DNA of 13,482 bases from an uncultured Peptostreptococcaceae bacterium. GTDB lineage: Bacteria > Bacillota > Clostridia > Peptostreptococcales > Anaerovoracaceae. Where the stretch lies: contig CAJOQI010000032.1 of assembly GCA_905236895.1 (NCBI GenBank), positions 1 through 13,482 of the forward strand, given 5' to 3'. The notes below the pieces were generated by a model. The model searched no databases. It was given only the letters and a program-made list of their open reading frames with translations, and had not been told where the DNA came from. How positions within the stretch are numbered: position 1 is the first letter of the stretch; every line of letters starts with the position of its first letter. Of this stretch, positions 7,695-13,482 are shown in pieces. The position numbers and the translations under genes were made by a program.

Positions 7695-8042
7695 ATGACA
7701 TTTGGAAATGCAATGGTATACTCTCTCCTTGGAATAAGCGTTGTGTTCTTTGCTCTGATTTTCCTCATGGTAATCATTAAGATAATGACATCCATAGGGG
7801 AAAGAGGAGCGGCTAAGGAGACTGCTAAGACAGCTGCCCAAGCCGATGCGGTCGGAAGTGCGGATGTTTCCGTGGCTCCAACAAAGAATGCGCCTCCCGC
7901 ACCCGGAACTGCAGGAGAGTTGAAACTCTACAATACTCCGCCCAGAACAGCGGCTATGCTAATGGCCATAGTAGCAGATGAACTTAAGACACCAATCAAC
8001 GAACTGAGATTCATCTCGATTAAGGAAGGAGGAGAGGAATAA
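7695..8042 (+). CDS. oadG: Oxaloacetate decarboxylase gamma-type subunit
   Basis: A 115-residue small subunit with one N-terminal membrane helix (about 8-31, [20 protein letters not shown]), then a basic stretch and an Ala/Pro-rich linker (about 38-72). The conserved soluble tail [20 protein letters not shown] and ELRFISI follows. In the family this subunit tethers the carboxyltransferase and carrier to the membrane subunit and helps assembly; its sequence is poorly conserved apart from the helix and tail. AGGAGGAG overlaps the oadA stop and lies just before ATG 7695. The next gene begins one base after its stop. It could equally be called methylmalonyl-CoA decarboxylase delta on similarity alone, but the neighbouring carboxyltransferase is of the oxaloacetate type. 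Confidence 0.85.
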   Translation: MTFGNAMVYSLLGISVVFFALIFLMVIIKIMTSIGERGAAKETAKTAAQADAVGSADVSVAPTKNAPPAPGTAGELKLYNTPPRTAAMLMAIVADELKTPINELRFISIKEGGEE

Positions 8043-8043
8043 G

Positions 8044-8436
8044 ATGAAATATAAAATCACTTTAGAAGGAAAGACCTATGAGGTAGAAGTGGAACATGGC
8101 GAAGCCATGATTCTTGATGAATACGAGGCTGTGGCTCAGGCCATAGCACCTACAGCTCCTGCTCCTGCTCCTGCTCAGGCAGTCGCACCTGCCGCTGCTC
8201 CTGCAGCAACACCTCAGGCTGTTGCTGGAACAGAAGTATCGGCACCCCTCCCGGGAAATATTTTGGACATCAAAGTATCCCAGGGACAGGCCGTTAAGGC
8301 AGGGGATGTAATTTTGATCATCGAAGCCATGAAGATGGAAAATGAGATCAAAGCTCCGGCCGATGGAAGTGTAAAGCAGATTTTGGTATCCAAGGGACAG
8401 GTAGTTAGTTCCGGAGATGTTCTCGTAGTAATTTAG
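8044..8436 (+). CDS. Biotin carboxyl carrier subunit of the Na+-pumping decarboxylase
   Basis: A 130-residue biotin carrier. An N-terminal strand region (1-30) leads into a flexible Ala/Pro-rich linker (about 35-60) and a C-terminal biotinyl domain (65-130). The attachment site is EAMKMEN, with biotin on Lys97. [20 protein letters not shown] and [18 protein letters not shown] form the two symmetric halves of the hammerhead fold. It swings between the carboxyltransferase (oadA) and the membrane subunit (oadB). In single-polypeptide alpha subunits this domain is fused to the C-terminus; here it is a separate gene, as in glutaconyl-CoA and methylmalonyl-CoA decarboxylases. The ribosome binding site GGAGGAGAGG lies inside the oadG 3' end. 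It is the expected substrate of the operon's BirA. Confidence 0.93.
   Translation: MKYKITLEGKTYEVEVEHGEAMILDEYEAVAQAIAPTAPAPAPAQAVAPAAAPAATPQAVAGTEVSAPLPGNILDIKVSQGQAVKAGDVILIIEAMKMENEIKAPADGSVKQILVSKGQVVSSGDVLVVI
8155..8178 (+). repeat. GCTCCT tandem repeat in the carrier linker
   Basis: Three perfect GCTCCT hexamers (8155-8172) and an imperfect fourth (GCTCAG) encode Ala-Pro repeats of the flexible linker. Such hexamer runs are prone to replication slippage that changes linker length without breaking the frame. Confidence 0.7.
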
Positions 8437-8448
8437 GAGGCTCAATAG

Positions 8449-9636
8449 ATGAATATATTAGACACCTTGCAAAGGCTTGTTGAGACCTCCGGATTCTATA
8501 TGCTTTTTAGTGACTGGAGACAGCTGGTAATGATAGCTCTTGCCTGCTTGCTTCTCTATCTGGGATTGGTAAAAAAATACGAGCCGCTTCTCATGGTGGG
8601 AATCGCTTTCGGTATGCTTCTTACCAATCTCCCCGGATCCAATATGTATCACCCTGAGCTTTGGGACGCATACATAGAGGGAACGGTAAGGCTCACAGAT
8701 ATAATCCATGGCGGAGGACTCTTGGACATTCTATATATCGGAGTTAAGTCGGGACTCTATCCATCCCTTATTTTCCTTGGGGTTGGAGCAATGACCGACT
8801 TTGGTCCGCTCCTGGCAAACCCCAAGAGCTTACTCCTGGGAGCTGCGGCTCAGCTTGGAATCTTTGCTGCATTCCTTATGGCCATAGGCATCTTTGGATT
8901 CGAGCCCAATGCGGCTGCATCCATAGGAATAATCGGAGGAGCGGATGGACCGACTGCAATTTGGCTTACATCCAAGCTGGCCCCGGATTATCTGGCGCCA
9001 ATAGCCATCGCCGCTTATTCATATATGGCCCTGATTCCTCTTATTCAGCCTCCTGTTATGAGGCTTTTAACCACCAAGGAGGAGAGGGAAACGGTTATGG
9101 TTCAGCTTAAGCCTGTAAGCAAAACCATGAAGATATTATTTCCCATCGTGGTTACCATCTTCGTTTGCCTTCTTCTTCCATCGGTTGCACCCCTACTGGG
9201 ATGCTTGATGCTGGGTAACCTCTTTAAGGAAAGCGGCTTAACCGATAGATTAAGCGACACGGCTCAGAACGCTTTGATGAATATAGTAACAATCTTCCTA
9301 TCCACATCGGTAGGAGCAACTGCTGTATACTATAGATTCTTAACTCCAAGAACTCTGTTCATCATCGTGCTTGGCTTAATCGCATTTGAATTTGCCACCA
9401 TTGGTGGACTTATCCTTGGAAAGATTATGTATAAGCTTTCCGGCGGAAAGATCAATCCGCTTATCGGCTCCGCAGGAGTATCTGCCGTGCCTATGGCAGC
9501 TCGTGTAAGCCAGTCGGAGGGAGCAAAGGCAAATCCCGCTAACTTCCTCTTGATGCACGCCATGGGACCAAATGTGGCAGGCGTAATCGGTTCTGCAGTT
9601 GCTGCAGGATTCCTTCTGGCAGTATTCGGTGGCTGA
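8449..9636 (+). CDS. oadB: Na+-translocating decarboxylase membrane subunit beta
   Basis: A 395-residue integral membrane protein with about ten hydrophobic helices. It decarboxylates carboxybiotin and couples this to outward Na+ transport. Family hallmarks are all visible: GVGAMTDFGPLLANPK (111-126), GIIGGADGPTAIW with Asp166 corresponding to the essential aspartate of the Klebsiella enzyme (160-172), NPLIGSAGVSAVPMAARVSQ (336-355) and LMHAMGPNVAGVIGSAVAAG (368-387). AGGAGG follows the carrier stop and precedes ATG 8449. Beta subunits of oxaloacetate, methylmalonyl-CoA and glutaconyl-CoA decarboxylases are nearly interchangeable in sequence, so substrate identity rests on the oadA-type partner upstream. 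Confidence 0.95.
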   Translation: MNILDTLQRLVETSGFYMLFSDWRQLVMIALACLLLYLGLVKKYEPLLMVGIAFGMLLTNLPGSNMYHPELWDAYIEGTVRLTDIIHGGGLLDILYIGVKSGLYPSLIFLGVGAMTDFGPLLANPKSLLLGAAAQLGIFAAFLMAIGIFGFEPNAAASIGIIGGADGPTAIWLTSKLAPDYLAPIAIAAYSYMALIPLIQPPVMRLLTTKEERETVMVQLKPVSKTMKILFPIVVTIFVCLLLPSVAPLLGCLMLGNLFKESGLTDRLSDTAQNALMNIVTIFLSTSVGATAVYYRFLTPRTLFIIVLGLIAFEFATIGGLILGKIMYKLSGGKINPLIGSAGVSAVPMAARVSQSEGAKANPANFLLMHAMGPNVAGVIGSAVAAGFLLAVFGG

Positions 9637-9640
9637 TAAT

Positions 9641-9647
9641 AGGAGGG
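9641..9647 (+). promoter_or_regulatory. Strong ribosome binding site pointing to a CTG start
   Basis: AGGAGGG lies just after the oadB stop (TGA 9634-9636). The only in-frame triplet at proper distance that could start the downstream reading frame is CTG at 9653-9655, five bases away; there is no ATG, GTG or TTG. The strength of the site argues that a gene is or was translated from here. Confidence 0.6.
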
Positions 9648-9652
9648 CCTAT

Positions 9653-9930
9653 CTGGAAATCCAAGAAGGAAAGTATATTGCCAAGGCCTTGGATGTTACG
9701 GCTCTTCTGGGAAACGAGGAAGAACTGAAGAAAAACCAGAATATGAAGGTAAGCTTTAAGGGGATGGCAATACCTATACTTTCTGCATTGAGTCCTATTT
9801 AAGAGGGCCCGACAGTGATGTGTATAAGGCGGTTGAAGGCCTTAACGTCGGAGATACGGTTGAAATGGAGGGCTTTCTGTTTTGGAAAGAAGGACCCCTT
9901 CCTCATATAACGGTGGTCACAGTTAAATAA
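9653..9930 (+). pseudogene. Small gene after oadB with apparent one-base frameshift and CTG start
   Basis: One frame reads EIQEGKYIAKALDVTALLG onward to VSFKG and then hits a stop at 9802. The -1 frame is open from 9760 to 9930 and reads GDGNTYTFCIESYLRGPDSD, then VYKAVEGLNVGDTVEMEGF, ending PHITVVTVK. Both halves look like natural protein, and joining them at the GGGG run (9760-9763), as if one G were lost, gives one protein of about 92 residues. The second half is strand-rich with a VGDTVEMEGF-type segment, suggesting a small beta-barrel (OB-like) protein; I do not recognise the family. There is no membrane helix. It follows oadB by about 16 bases behind a strong ribosome binding site but with CTG as the only start. 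It may be a real pseudogene, a sequencing error, or ribosomal slippage. Confidence 0.6.
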
Positions 9931-9947
9931 AAGAAGAATAAATTGAT

Positions 9948-9984
9948 GGACGACTCCAAGGAATAATCCTGGGCCGTCCCTTTA
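9948..9984 (+). terminator. Probable terminator of the glnS-oad operon
   Basis: GGACG (9948-9952) pairs with CGTCC (9975-9979), and an inner arm CCAAGGA pairs with TCCTGG with one bulged A around an ATAA loop. It is followed by CTTTAT, a weak T-run. It begins 17 bases after the stop of the small gene and ends just before the next start codon, so readthrough into the next gene is plausible. Confidence 0.55.
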
Positions 9985-9993
9985 TATTGAATT

Positions 9994-10554
9994 ATGAAAG
10001 CAAAGATTAAGAAAAGGACATTTAAGGCTATATACAGACTTCTGGATAGGGTTAGCCCCATTGATGGAGACTGCGGTAAGCTTTGCGGTGCAGCTTGCTG
10101 TACCGCTGAGGACGGAAGGGAGCTGGGCATCTATCTTCTACCGGGAGAGGAGAAGGTTCACGATAGAAAGGATAATTGGCTGGAGTGGACCAAGGAGGAT
10201 GCGGAGGACTATGATTTCCCCGGAAGCTGGAAGGGAAAGGTGTATTTTGTTAAGTGCAAGACTCCGCCCATCTGCCCAAGGGAAAAGAGGCCCATGCAGT
10301 GCAGAACCTTTCCCTTGGTTCCCCATATAAACGAAGAAGGAGAACTGAGCCTGGTTTATAACGATTTGGACCTGCCCTATAGATGTCCTCTTATAGAAGA
10401 TGAAATGCCTCTTAATGATGACTTTGTTCAGGCCACCTTTACGGTGTGGAAGCATTTGATTGAGGACCCTTTGATCTACGATCTTGTTAAGGAAGACTCC
10501 CTGGAAAGGGAAAGGGCGGCCCTTGATTTGGCCAAGCTCCTTGGAGAGGTATAG
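9994..10554 (+). CDS. YkgJ-like cysteine-cluster (zinc/iron-chelating) protein
   Basis: A 186-residue cytosolic protein resembling the YkgJ/UPF0153 putative zinc- or iron-chelating family; the biochemical role is unknown. Eight cysteines carry the pattern: Cys27, Cys31, Cys35-Cys36 (CGKLCGAACC), Cys88 and Cys94 (CKTPPIC), Cys103 (RPMQCRTFP) and Cys131 (YRCPL). The KRPMQCRTFPLVP segment is characteristic. The N-terminus is basic (MKAKIKKRTFK) and the C-terminus is acidic and helical. The ATG at 9994 has no recognisable Shine-Dalgarno sequence; upstream sits the terminator of the previous operon and a TATATT at 9983-9988. Either translation is leaderless or weakly initiated, or readthrough supplies the message. 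It is followed by a promoter for the ZIP transporter gene, so it may be transcribed alone. Confidence 0.75.
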   Translation: MKAKIKKRTFKAIYRLLDRVSPIDGDCGKLCGAACCTAEDGRELGIYLLPGEEKVHDRKDNWLEWTKEDAEDYDFPGSWKGKVYFVKCKTPPICPREKRPMQCRTFPLVPHINEEGELSLVYNDLDLPYRCPLIEDEMPLNDDFVQATFTVWKHLIEDPLIYDLVKEDSLERERAALDLAKLLGEV

Positions 10555-10575
10555 AATCTTGAAAGTCAGGAAGCC

Positions 10576-10604
10576 TTTATATGGGTATAGATAAGGGGTA
10601 TAAT
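10576..10604 (+). promoter_or_regulatory. Promoter of the ZIP transporter-cysteine desulfidase operon
   Basis: A perfect TATAAT at 10599-10604 is preceded by a 17-base spacer and TTTATA (10576-10581, four of six -35 matches). GGGTATA occurs twice in the spacer and -10 region (10583-10589 and 10596-10602), possibly a tandem operator or a second -10. Initiation near 10611 would give a leader of only about 15 bases before the TTG start. Confidence 0.6.
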
Positions 10605-10625
10605 GAAATAAAGAGGTAGAAAGAA

Positions 10626-11408
10626 TTGAATTTAACAGTTATAGCAGGAGTCCTGATTCCCTTCATAGGAACTGCCCTTGGAGCAGCCATGGTCTTCTTC
10701 CTGAAGAACGGGATATCAGACAATACCCAAAAGATTCTTACGGGCTTTGCTGCGGGAGTCATGGTCTCTGCGTCCTTTTTTAGCTTAATAATACCGGCAA
10801 TTGAGCAGGCAGGGGAAACAATGGGCAAGCTGGCCTTTGTCCCCGCTGTCATAGGTTTTTTAATAGGAATGCTCTTCCTTTTGGTGCTGGATATAGTGAC
10901 CCCTCATATGCATTTGAACAAAAGCGAAGAGGGACCAAAAGCAGGTATCAAGAAAACAACCAAATTGATTTTGGCGGTAACCCTTCACAATCTCCCTGAA
11001 GGAATGGCAGTAGGGGTTGTTTATGCGGGTCTTCTCTATGGAGGGGGAACCATAAGCAAAACCGCCGCTCTGGCTCTTGCTCTTGGTATTGCAATCCAGA
11101 ACTTCCCCGAGGGAGCTATCGTTTCCATGCCACTTCTTGGAGAGGGTGTGAAGAAAAGCAAAACCTTTACCTACGGAGTTCTTTCCGGTGCCGTTGAACC
11201 CATTGGCGCCGTTTTAACCATACTGGCAGCGGGAATACTTCTTCCTGTACTTCCTTATCTCCTTTGCTTTGCCGGAGGAGCAATGATCTATGTGGTGGTG
11301 GAGGAACTGATTCCCGACATGTCCGAGGGAGAGCACTCCAACGGGGCTACCATAGCTTTTGCTGTGGGCTTCGCTTTGATGATGGCCTTGGATGTGGGAC
11401 TATCCTAA
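10626..11408 (+). CDS. ZIP family divalent metal transporter
   Basis: A 260-residue inner-membrane importer of Zn2+ or related divalent metals (Fe2+, Mn2+) with the usual eight helices. The paired metal-binding motifs are HNLPEGMAVG (121-130, helix 4) and QNFPEGAIV (158-166, helix 5). In the cytosolic loop before helix 4 a short HMH (94-96) and several charged residues are visible, and EGEHSNG precedes the last helix. The family here is of GufA/ZupT type. The start is TTG 10626, eight bases after GAGGT (10613-10617). A cysteine desulfidase gene follows after 27 bases with no terminator between, so the two are almost certainly co-transcribed. Which metal is imported cannot be told from sequence; iron would fit the Fe-S enzyme downstream. 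Confidence 0.92.
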   Translation: MNLTVIAGVLIPFIGTALGAAMVFFLKNGISDNTQKILTGFAAGVMVSASFFSLIIPAIEQAGETMGKLAFVPAVIGFLIGMLFLLVLDIVTPHMHLNKSEEGPKAGIKKTTKLILAVTLHNLPEGMAVGVVYAGLLYGGGTISKTAALALALGIAIQNFPEGAIVSMPLLGEGVKKSKTFTYGVLSGAVEPIGAVLTILAAGILLPVLPYLLCFAGGAMIYVVVEELIPDMSEGEHSNGATIAFAVGFALMMALDVGLS

Positions 11409-11435
11409 GTAAAAAAACTTTTAAGAGAGGGACAA

Positions 11436-12707
11436 ATGGAAAAGAATCTTTATGATGAGTATTCGAAAATCCTGAGAGAAGAGTTGGTGCCTGCCATGGG
11501 TTGTACGGAGCCCATTAGCTTGGCCTATGCGGGAGCCCTAGCAGCAAAGCATCTCAATGCTCTGCCGGAACGAATAGACCTTATGGTAAGCGGCAATATC
11601 ATCAAAAATGTAAAAAGCGTTATCGTGCCGAATACAGGGGGACGGAAGGGTTTGAGAACAGCCGTCTCCGCCGGTGTGGTTTACGGTGACAGCGAAAGGG
11701 AATTGGAAGTCCTTTCCCGGGTTAAGGAAGACGATCTAAAAAAACTTGATGATTTTTTGGATAAGGTTGAGATTCATATTTCCACCTCGGATTATATGAA
11801 TCCCTTCGATATTCAGGTTAGAGCCTATGCCGGAGAGGATGAATCCTTTGTCCATATCTTCGCCAATCACACCAATGTGGTGGAGATTAAGAGGAATGGT
11901 GAATACGTATTAAGGAAAGAGTTCAAGGATGAGCCTTTGGCTGTGAAAGAAAACCGCAGGCTTCTCACGGTGGAGAATATTGTGGAATACGGTGACACCG
12001 TGGACCTGGAAGAGATTAGGGAAGTCTTGGAAAGACAGATTGAATACAATATGGCAATCGCCGAAACCGGCTTAAGTGAAGACTACGGAGCCACCATTGG
12101 CAAGATTCTTCTCAAGGCCTATGGGGATGGCGTCCAAAACAAAGCAAAGGCCTATGCGGCTGCAGGGTCCGACGCCAGGATGAACGGATGCGAGCTTCCC
12201 GTGGTTATTAATTCAGGAAGCGGAAATCAGGGAATTACCTCCTCCGTTCCTGTAATCGTTTATGCCAAGGAACTGGGAGCGCCCCATGAAAAACTCTTGA
12301 GAGCCTTGGCCATCTCCAATCTGATAAGCATTCATATTAAAACCGGAATCGGAAGCCTGTCGGCCTATTGCGGAGTAACCAGTGCAGGAGCCGGTGCGGG
12401 AGCAGGAATATCCTATCTCCACGGAGGAGGATATAAGGAAATAGCCCATACCATTGTAAATACCCTGGCTATCAATTCGGGCATGATCTGCGACGGAGCC
12501 AAGTCCAGCTGTGCTGCAAAAATAGCCTCCGCGGTTGAATCGGGTCTTTTGGGAATGAAGATGTATCAGCAGGGCAGCCAGTTCTATGACGGTGACGGCA
12601 TTGTAATTAAGGGTGTTGAGAATACCATTAATGCTATTGGCCTTCTTGCGAGAGAAGGGATGCACGAAACGGATAAAGAAATACTGAAGATTATGATGGG
12701 TGAATAA
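11436..12707 (+). CDS. cyuA: L-cysteine desulfidase (UPF0597 / serine dehydratase alpha-like)
   Basis: A 423-residue [4Fe-4S] enzyme that likely breaks L-cysteine down to pyruvate, ammonia and sulfide without PLP. The active-site region PAMGCTEPISLAYA holds Cys23. Candidate cluster ligands are Cys312 (SAYCGVTSAG), Cys352 and Cys359 (MICDGAKSSCAAK), and their 40- and 7-residue spacing matches what I recall for the Methanocaldococcus desulfidase. NSGSGNQGITSSVPV (259-273) and GAGAGAGISYLHGGG (318-332) are further family signatures. Cys252 (NGCELPV) is also conserved in relatives. The start ATG 11436 follows a GAGAGGG sequence. It is the second gene of the ZIP operon and ends at a strong terminator. 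Some members are annotated as serine dehydratase subunit alpha, so serine deamination is an alternative activity. Confidence 0.9.
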   Translation: MEKNLYDEYSKILREELVPAMGCTEPISLAYAGALAAKHLNALPERIDLMVSGNIIKNVKSVIVPNTGGRKGLRTAVSAGVVYGDSERELEVLSRVKEDDLKKLDDFLDKVEIHISTSDYMNPFDIQVRAYAGEDESFVHIFANHTNVVEIKRNGEYVLRKEFKDEPLAVKENRRLLTVENIVEYGDTVDLEEIREVLERQIEYNMAIAETGLSEDYGATIGKILLKAYGDGVQNKAKAYAAAGSDARMNGCELPVVINSGSGNQGITSSVPVIVYAKELGAPHEKLLRALAISNLISIHIKTGIGSLSAYCGVTSAGAGAGAGISYLHGGGYKEIAHTIVNTLAINSGMICDGAKSSCAAKIASAVESGLLGMKMYQQGSQFYDGDGIVIKGVENTINAIGLLAREGMHETDKEILKIMMGE

Positions 12708-12724
12708 ACTAAAAAACGATAAAG

Positions 12725-12770
12725 AAAAAACCTTCCCGCCCTCCGATAATGGAGAGGGAGAAGGTTTTTT
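12725..12770 (+). terminator. Bidirectional terminator between cyuA and trpB2
   Basis: AAAAAACCTTC pairs with GAAGGTTTTTT, and the arm continues inward as CCCTCC/GGAG-GGG around a GATAAT loop with a few mismatches. Six A residues on one side and six T on the other allow termination from both strands. It sits between the stops of convergent genes. Confidence 0.9.
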
Positions 12771-12793
12771 ATTGCAATGATTTGGTTTGGCTC

Positions 12794-13482
12794 TTACTCG
12801 ACTGCGGGCAGGTGGGTGAGAGCCTCGGCTATCTCTTCGTCCGTTGGAATATAGTCTTCCATGGTTCCGTCGTTAAATTGCTCATAAGCCTTAAGGTCAA
12901 AATAACCTGTTCCCGTCAGGCCGAAGATGATGGTCTTGGCCTCGCCGGTTTCCTTGCATTTAAGAGCTTCGTCCATGGCGGTTTTGATGGCGTGGCTGGA
13001 TTCGGGGGCGGGGAGAATGCCCTCGCATCTTGCGAATTCAACCGCCGCCTTGAATACATCTGTCTGCTTTTCCGCTCTGGCTTCCATGAGACCCTGATGA
13101 TAGAGTTCTGAAAGGGTGGAGCTCATGCCGTGGAATCTAAGTCCGCCTGCGTGGTTGGGAGCGGGGATATAGCTGCTTCCGATGGTATACATCTTAACCA
13201 AGGGACAGATATTTCCCGTATCAGCAAAGTCGTAAGCATAGGTCCCTCTGGTGAAGCTGGGGCAGGATGCAGGCTCAACTGCGATAAACTGATAATCCGC
13301 TTCTCCTCTAAGCTTCTCTCCCATGAAGGGGGCGATAAGTCCGCCCAGATTGGAACCGCCGCCGGCACAGCCTATGATGATGTCAGGCTTGATTCCGTAT
13401 TTATCAACAGCTGCCTTGGTTTCAAGGCCGATGATGCTTTGATGTAGAAGTACCTGATTAAGGACGCTTCCAAGAACATAGC
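12794..13482 (-). CDS. TrpB-like PLP-dependent enzyme (TrpB2), C-terminal part; runs off the window
   Basis: The last 229 residues of a tryptophan synthase beta chain of the TrpB2 class; the N-terminus with the PLP lysine lies beyond position 13482. The visible segment starts with YVLGSVLNQVLLHQSIIGLE, contains the PLP-phosphate loop GCAGGGSNLGGL, and then FIAVEPASCPSFTRG, GSSYIPAPNHAGGLRFHGMS and the C-terminal GLTGTGYFDLKAYEQF. The NHAGGLRFHGMS segment is typical of TrpB2 rather than TrpB1. TrpB2 enzymes often act without TrpA, condensing indole with serine (indole salvage), and some have altered substrate use. No trpA or other trp gene is visible downstream; it ends against cyuA with a shared terminator. 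The stop is TAA at 12796-12794. Confidence 0.9.
   Translation of the reverse strand, partial: YVLGSVLNQVLLHQSIIGLETKAAVDKYGIKPDIIIGCAGGGSNLGGLIAPFMGEKLRGEADYQFIAVEPASCPSFTRGTYAYDFADTGNICPLVKMYTIGSSYIPAPNHAGGLRFHGMSSTLSELYHQGLMEARAEKQTDVFKAAVEFARCEGILPAPESSHAIKTAMDEALKCKETGEAKTIIFGLTGTGYFDLKAYEQFNDGTMEDYIPTDEEIAEALTHLPAVE

Noticed and set aside
8155..8230. Tandem hexamers as a regulatory repeat or CRISPR-like array
   Set aside because: They are codons of the Ala/Pro linker typical of biotin carrier proteins, with no spacers.
6297..9636. Reading the complex as methylmalonyl-CoA or glutaconyl-CoA decarboxylase
   Set aside because: Those use acyl-CoA carboxyltransferase-type alpha subunits; the one here has the HMGL-like/PYC-OADA fold with the Asp, Lys, His, His metal site.
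9599..9652. ATG at 9599 as start of the small gene after oadB
   Set aside because: It lies inside the conserved oadB C-terminus in another frame and has no ribosome binding site; the strong AGGAGGG at 9641-9647 points further downstream.

Overview
The window looks like a chromosomal stretch from an anaerobic, amino-acid-fermenting member of the Bacillota (Clostridia-like). The reasons are strong AGGAGG-type ribosome binding sites, TTG starts, moderate GC, tightly packed operons, and the gene set: a Na+-translocating oxaloacetate decarboxylase with a split alpha subunit, an oxygen-sensitive-type cysteine desulfidase, arginase, an M42 aminopeptidase and TrpB2. I could not run a database search, so the taxonomic placement is inference.

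Layout. (1) 1-71 is a GC-rich, palindrome-containing edge segment of unknown nature. A minus-strand tRNA-Arg(ACG) follows, with its own promoter and terminator (83-243). (2) A plus-strand cluster at 376-2918 encodes free-methionine-R-sulfoxide reductase, an M42 metallo-aminopeptidase and arginase, and ends in a hairpin terminator. (3) A convergent minus-strand AIM24/TIGR00266 gene lies at 2998-3678. Its promoter region backs onto the glnS promoter region (3679-3914, AT-rich). (4) A long plus-strand operon at 3915-9930 runs glnS, birA, oadA (carboxyltransferase only), oadG, biotin carrier, oadB, then a small gene that appears frameshifted and has no ATG/GTG/TTG start. A terminator follows. (5) At 9994-12707 there is a YkgJ-like cysteine-cluster protein with no visible ribosome binding site. 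A promoter then precedes a ZIP metal transporter and an L-cysteine desulfidase, closed by a strong bidirectional terminator. (6) A convergent TrpB2-type PLP enzyme runs off the right edge.

How the genes fit together. The central operon is nearly self-contained. Biotin ligase (BirA without a DNA-binding domain) overlaps the start of oadA and can charge the biotin carrier encoded two genes later. The carboxyltransferase moves CO2 from oxaloacetate to that carrier, and the OadB membrane subunit, held by OadG, decarboxylates carboxybiotin to export Na+. Arginase, the aminopeptidase and cysteine desulfidase suit peptide and amino-acid catabolism feeding pyruvate and nitrogen metabolism. The ZIP transporter next to cysteine desulfidase may supply metal to a sulfide-producing, Fe-S-dependent pathway. 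No insertion sequence, CRISPR array, phage gene or clearly novel multi-gene system was seen. The most unusual item is the small gene downstream of oadB. There is no gene-free stretch longer than about 300 bases.
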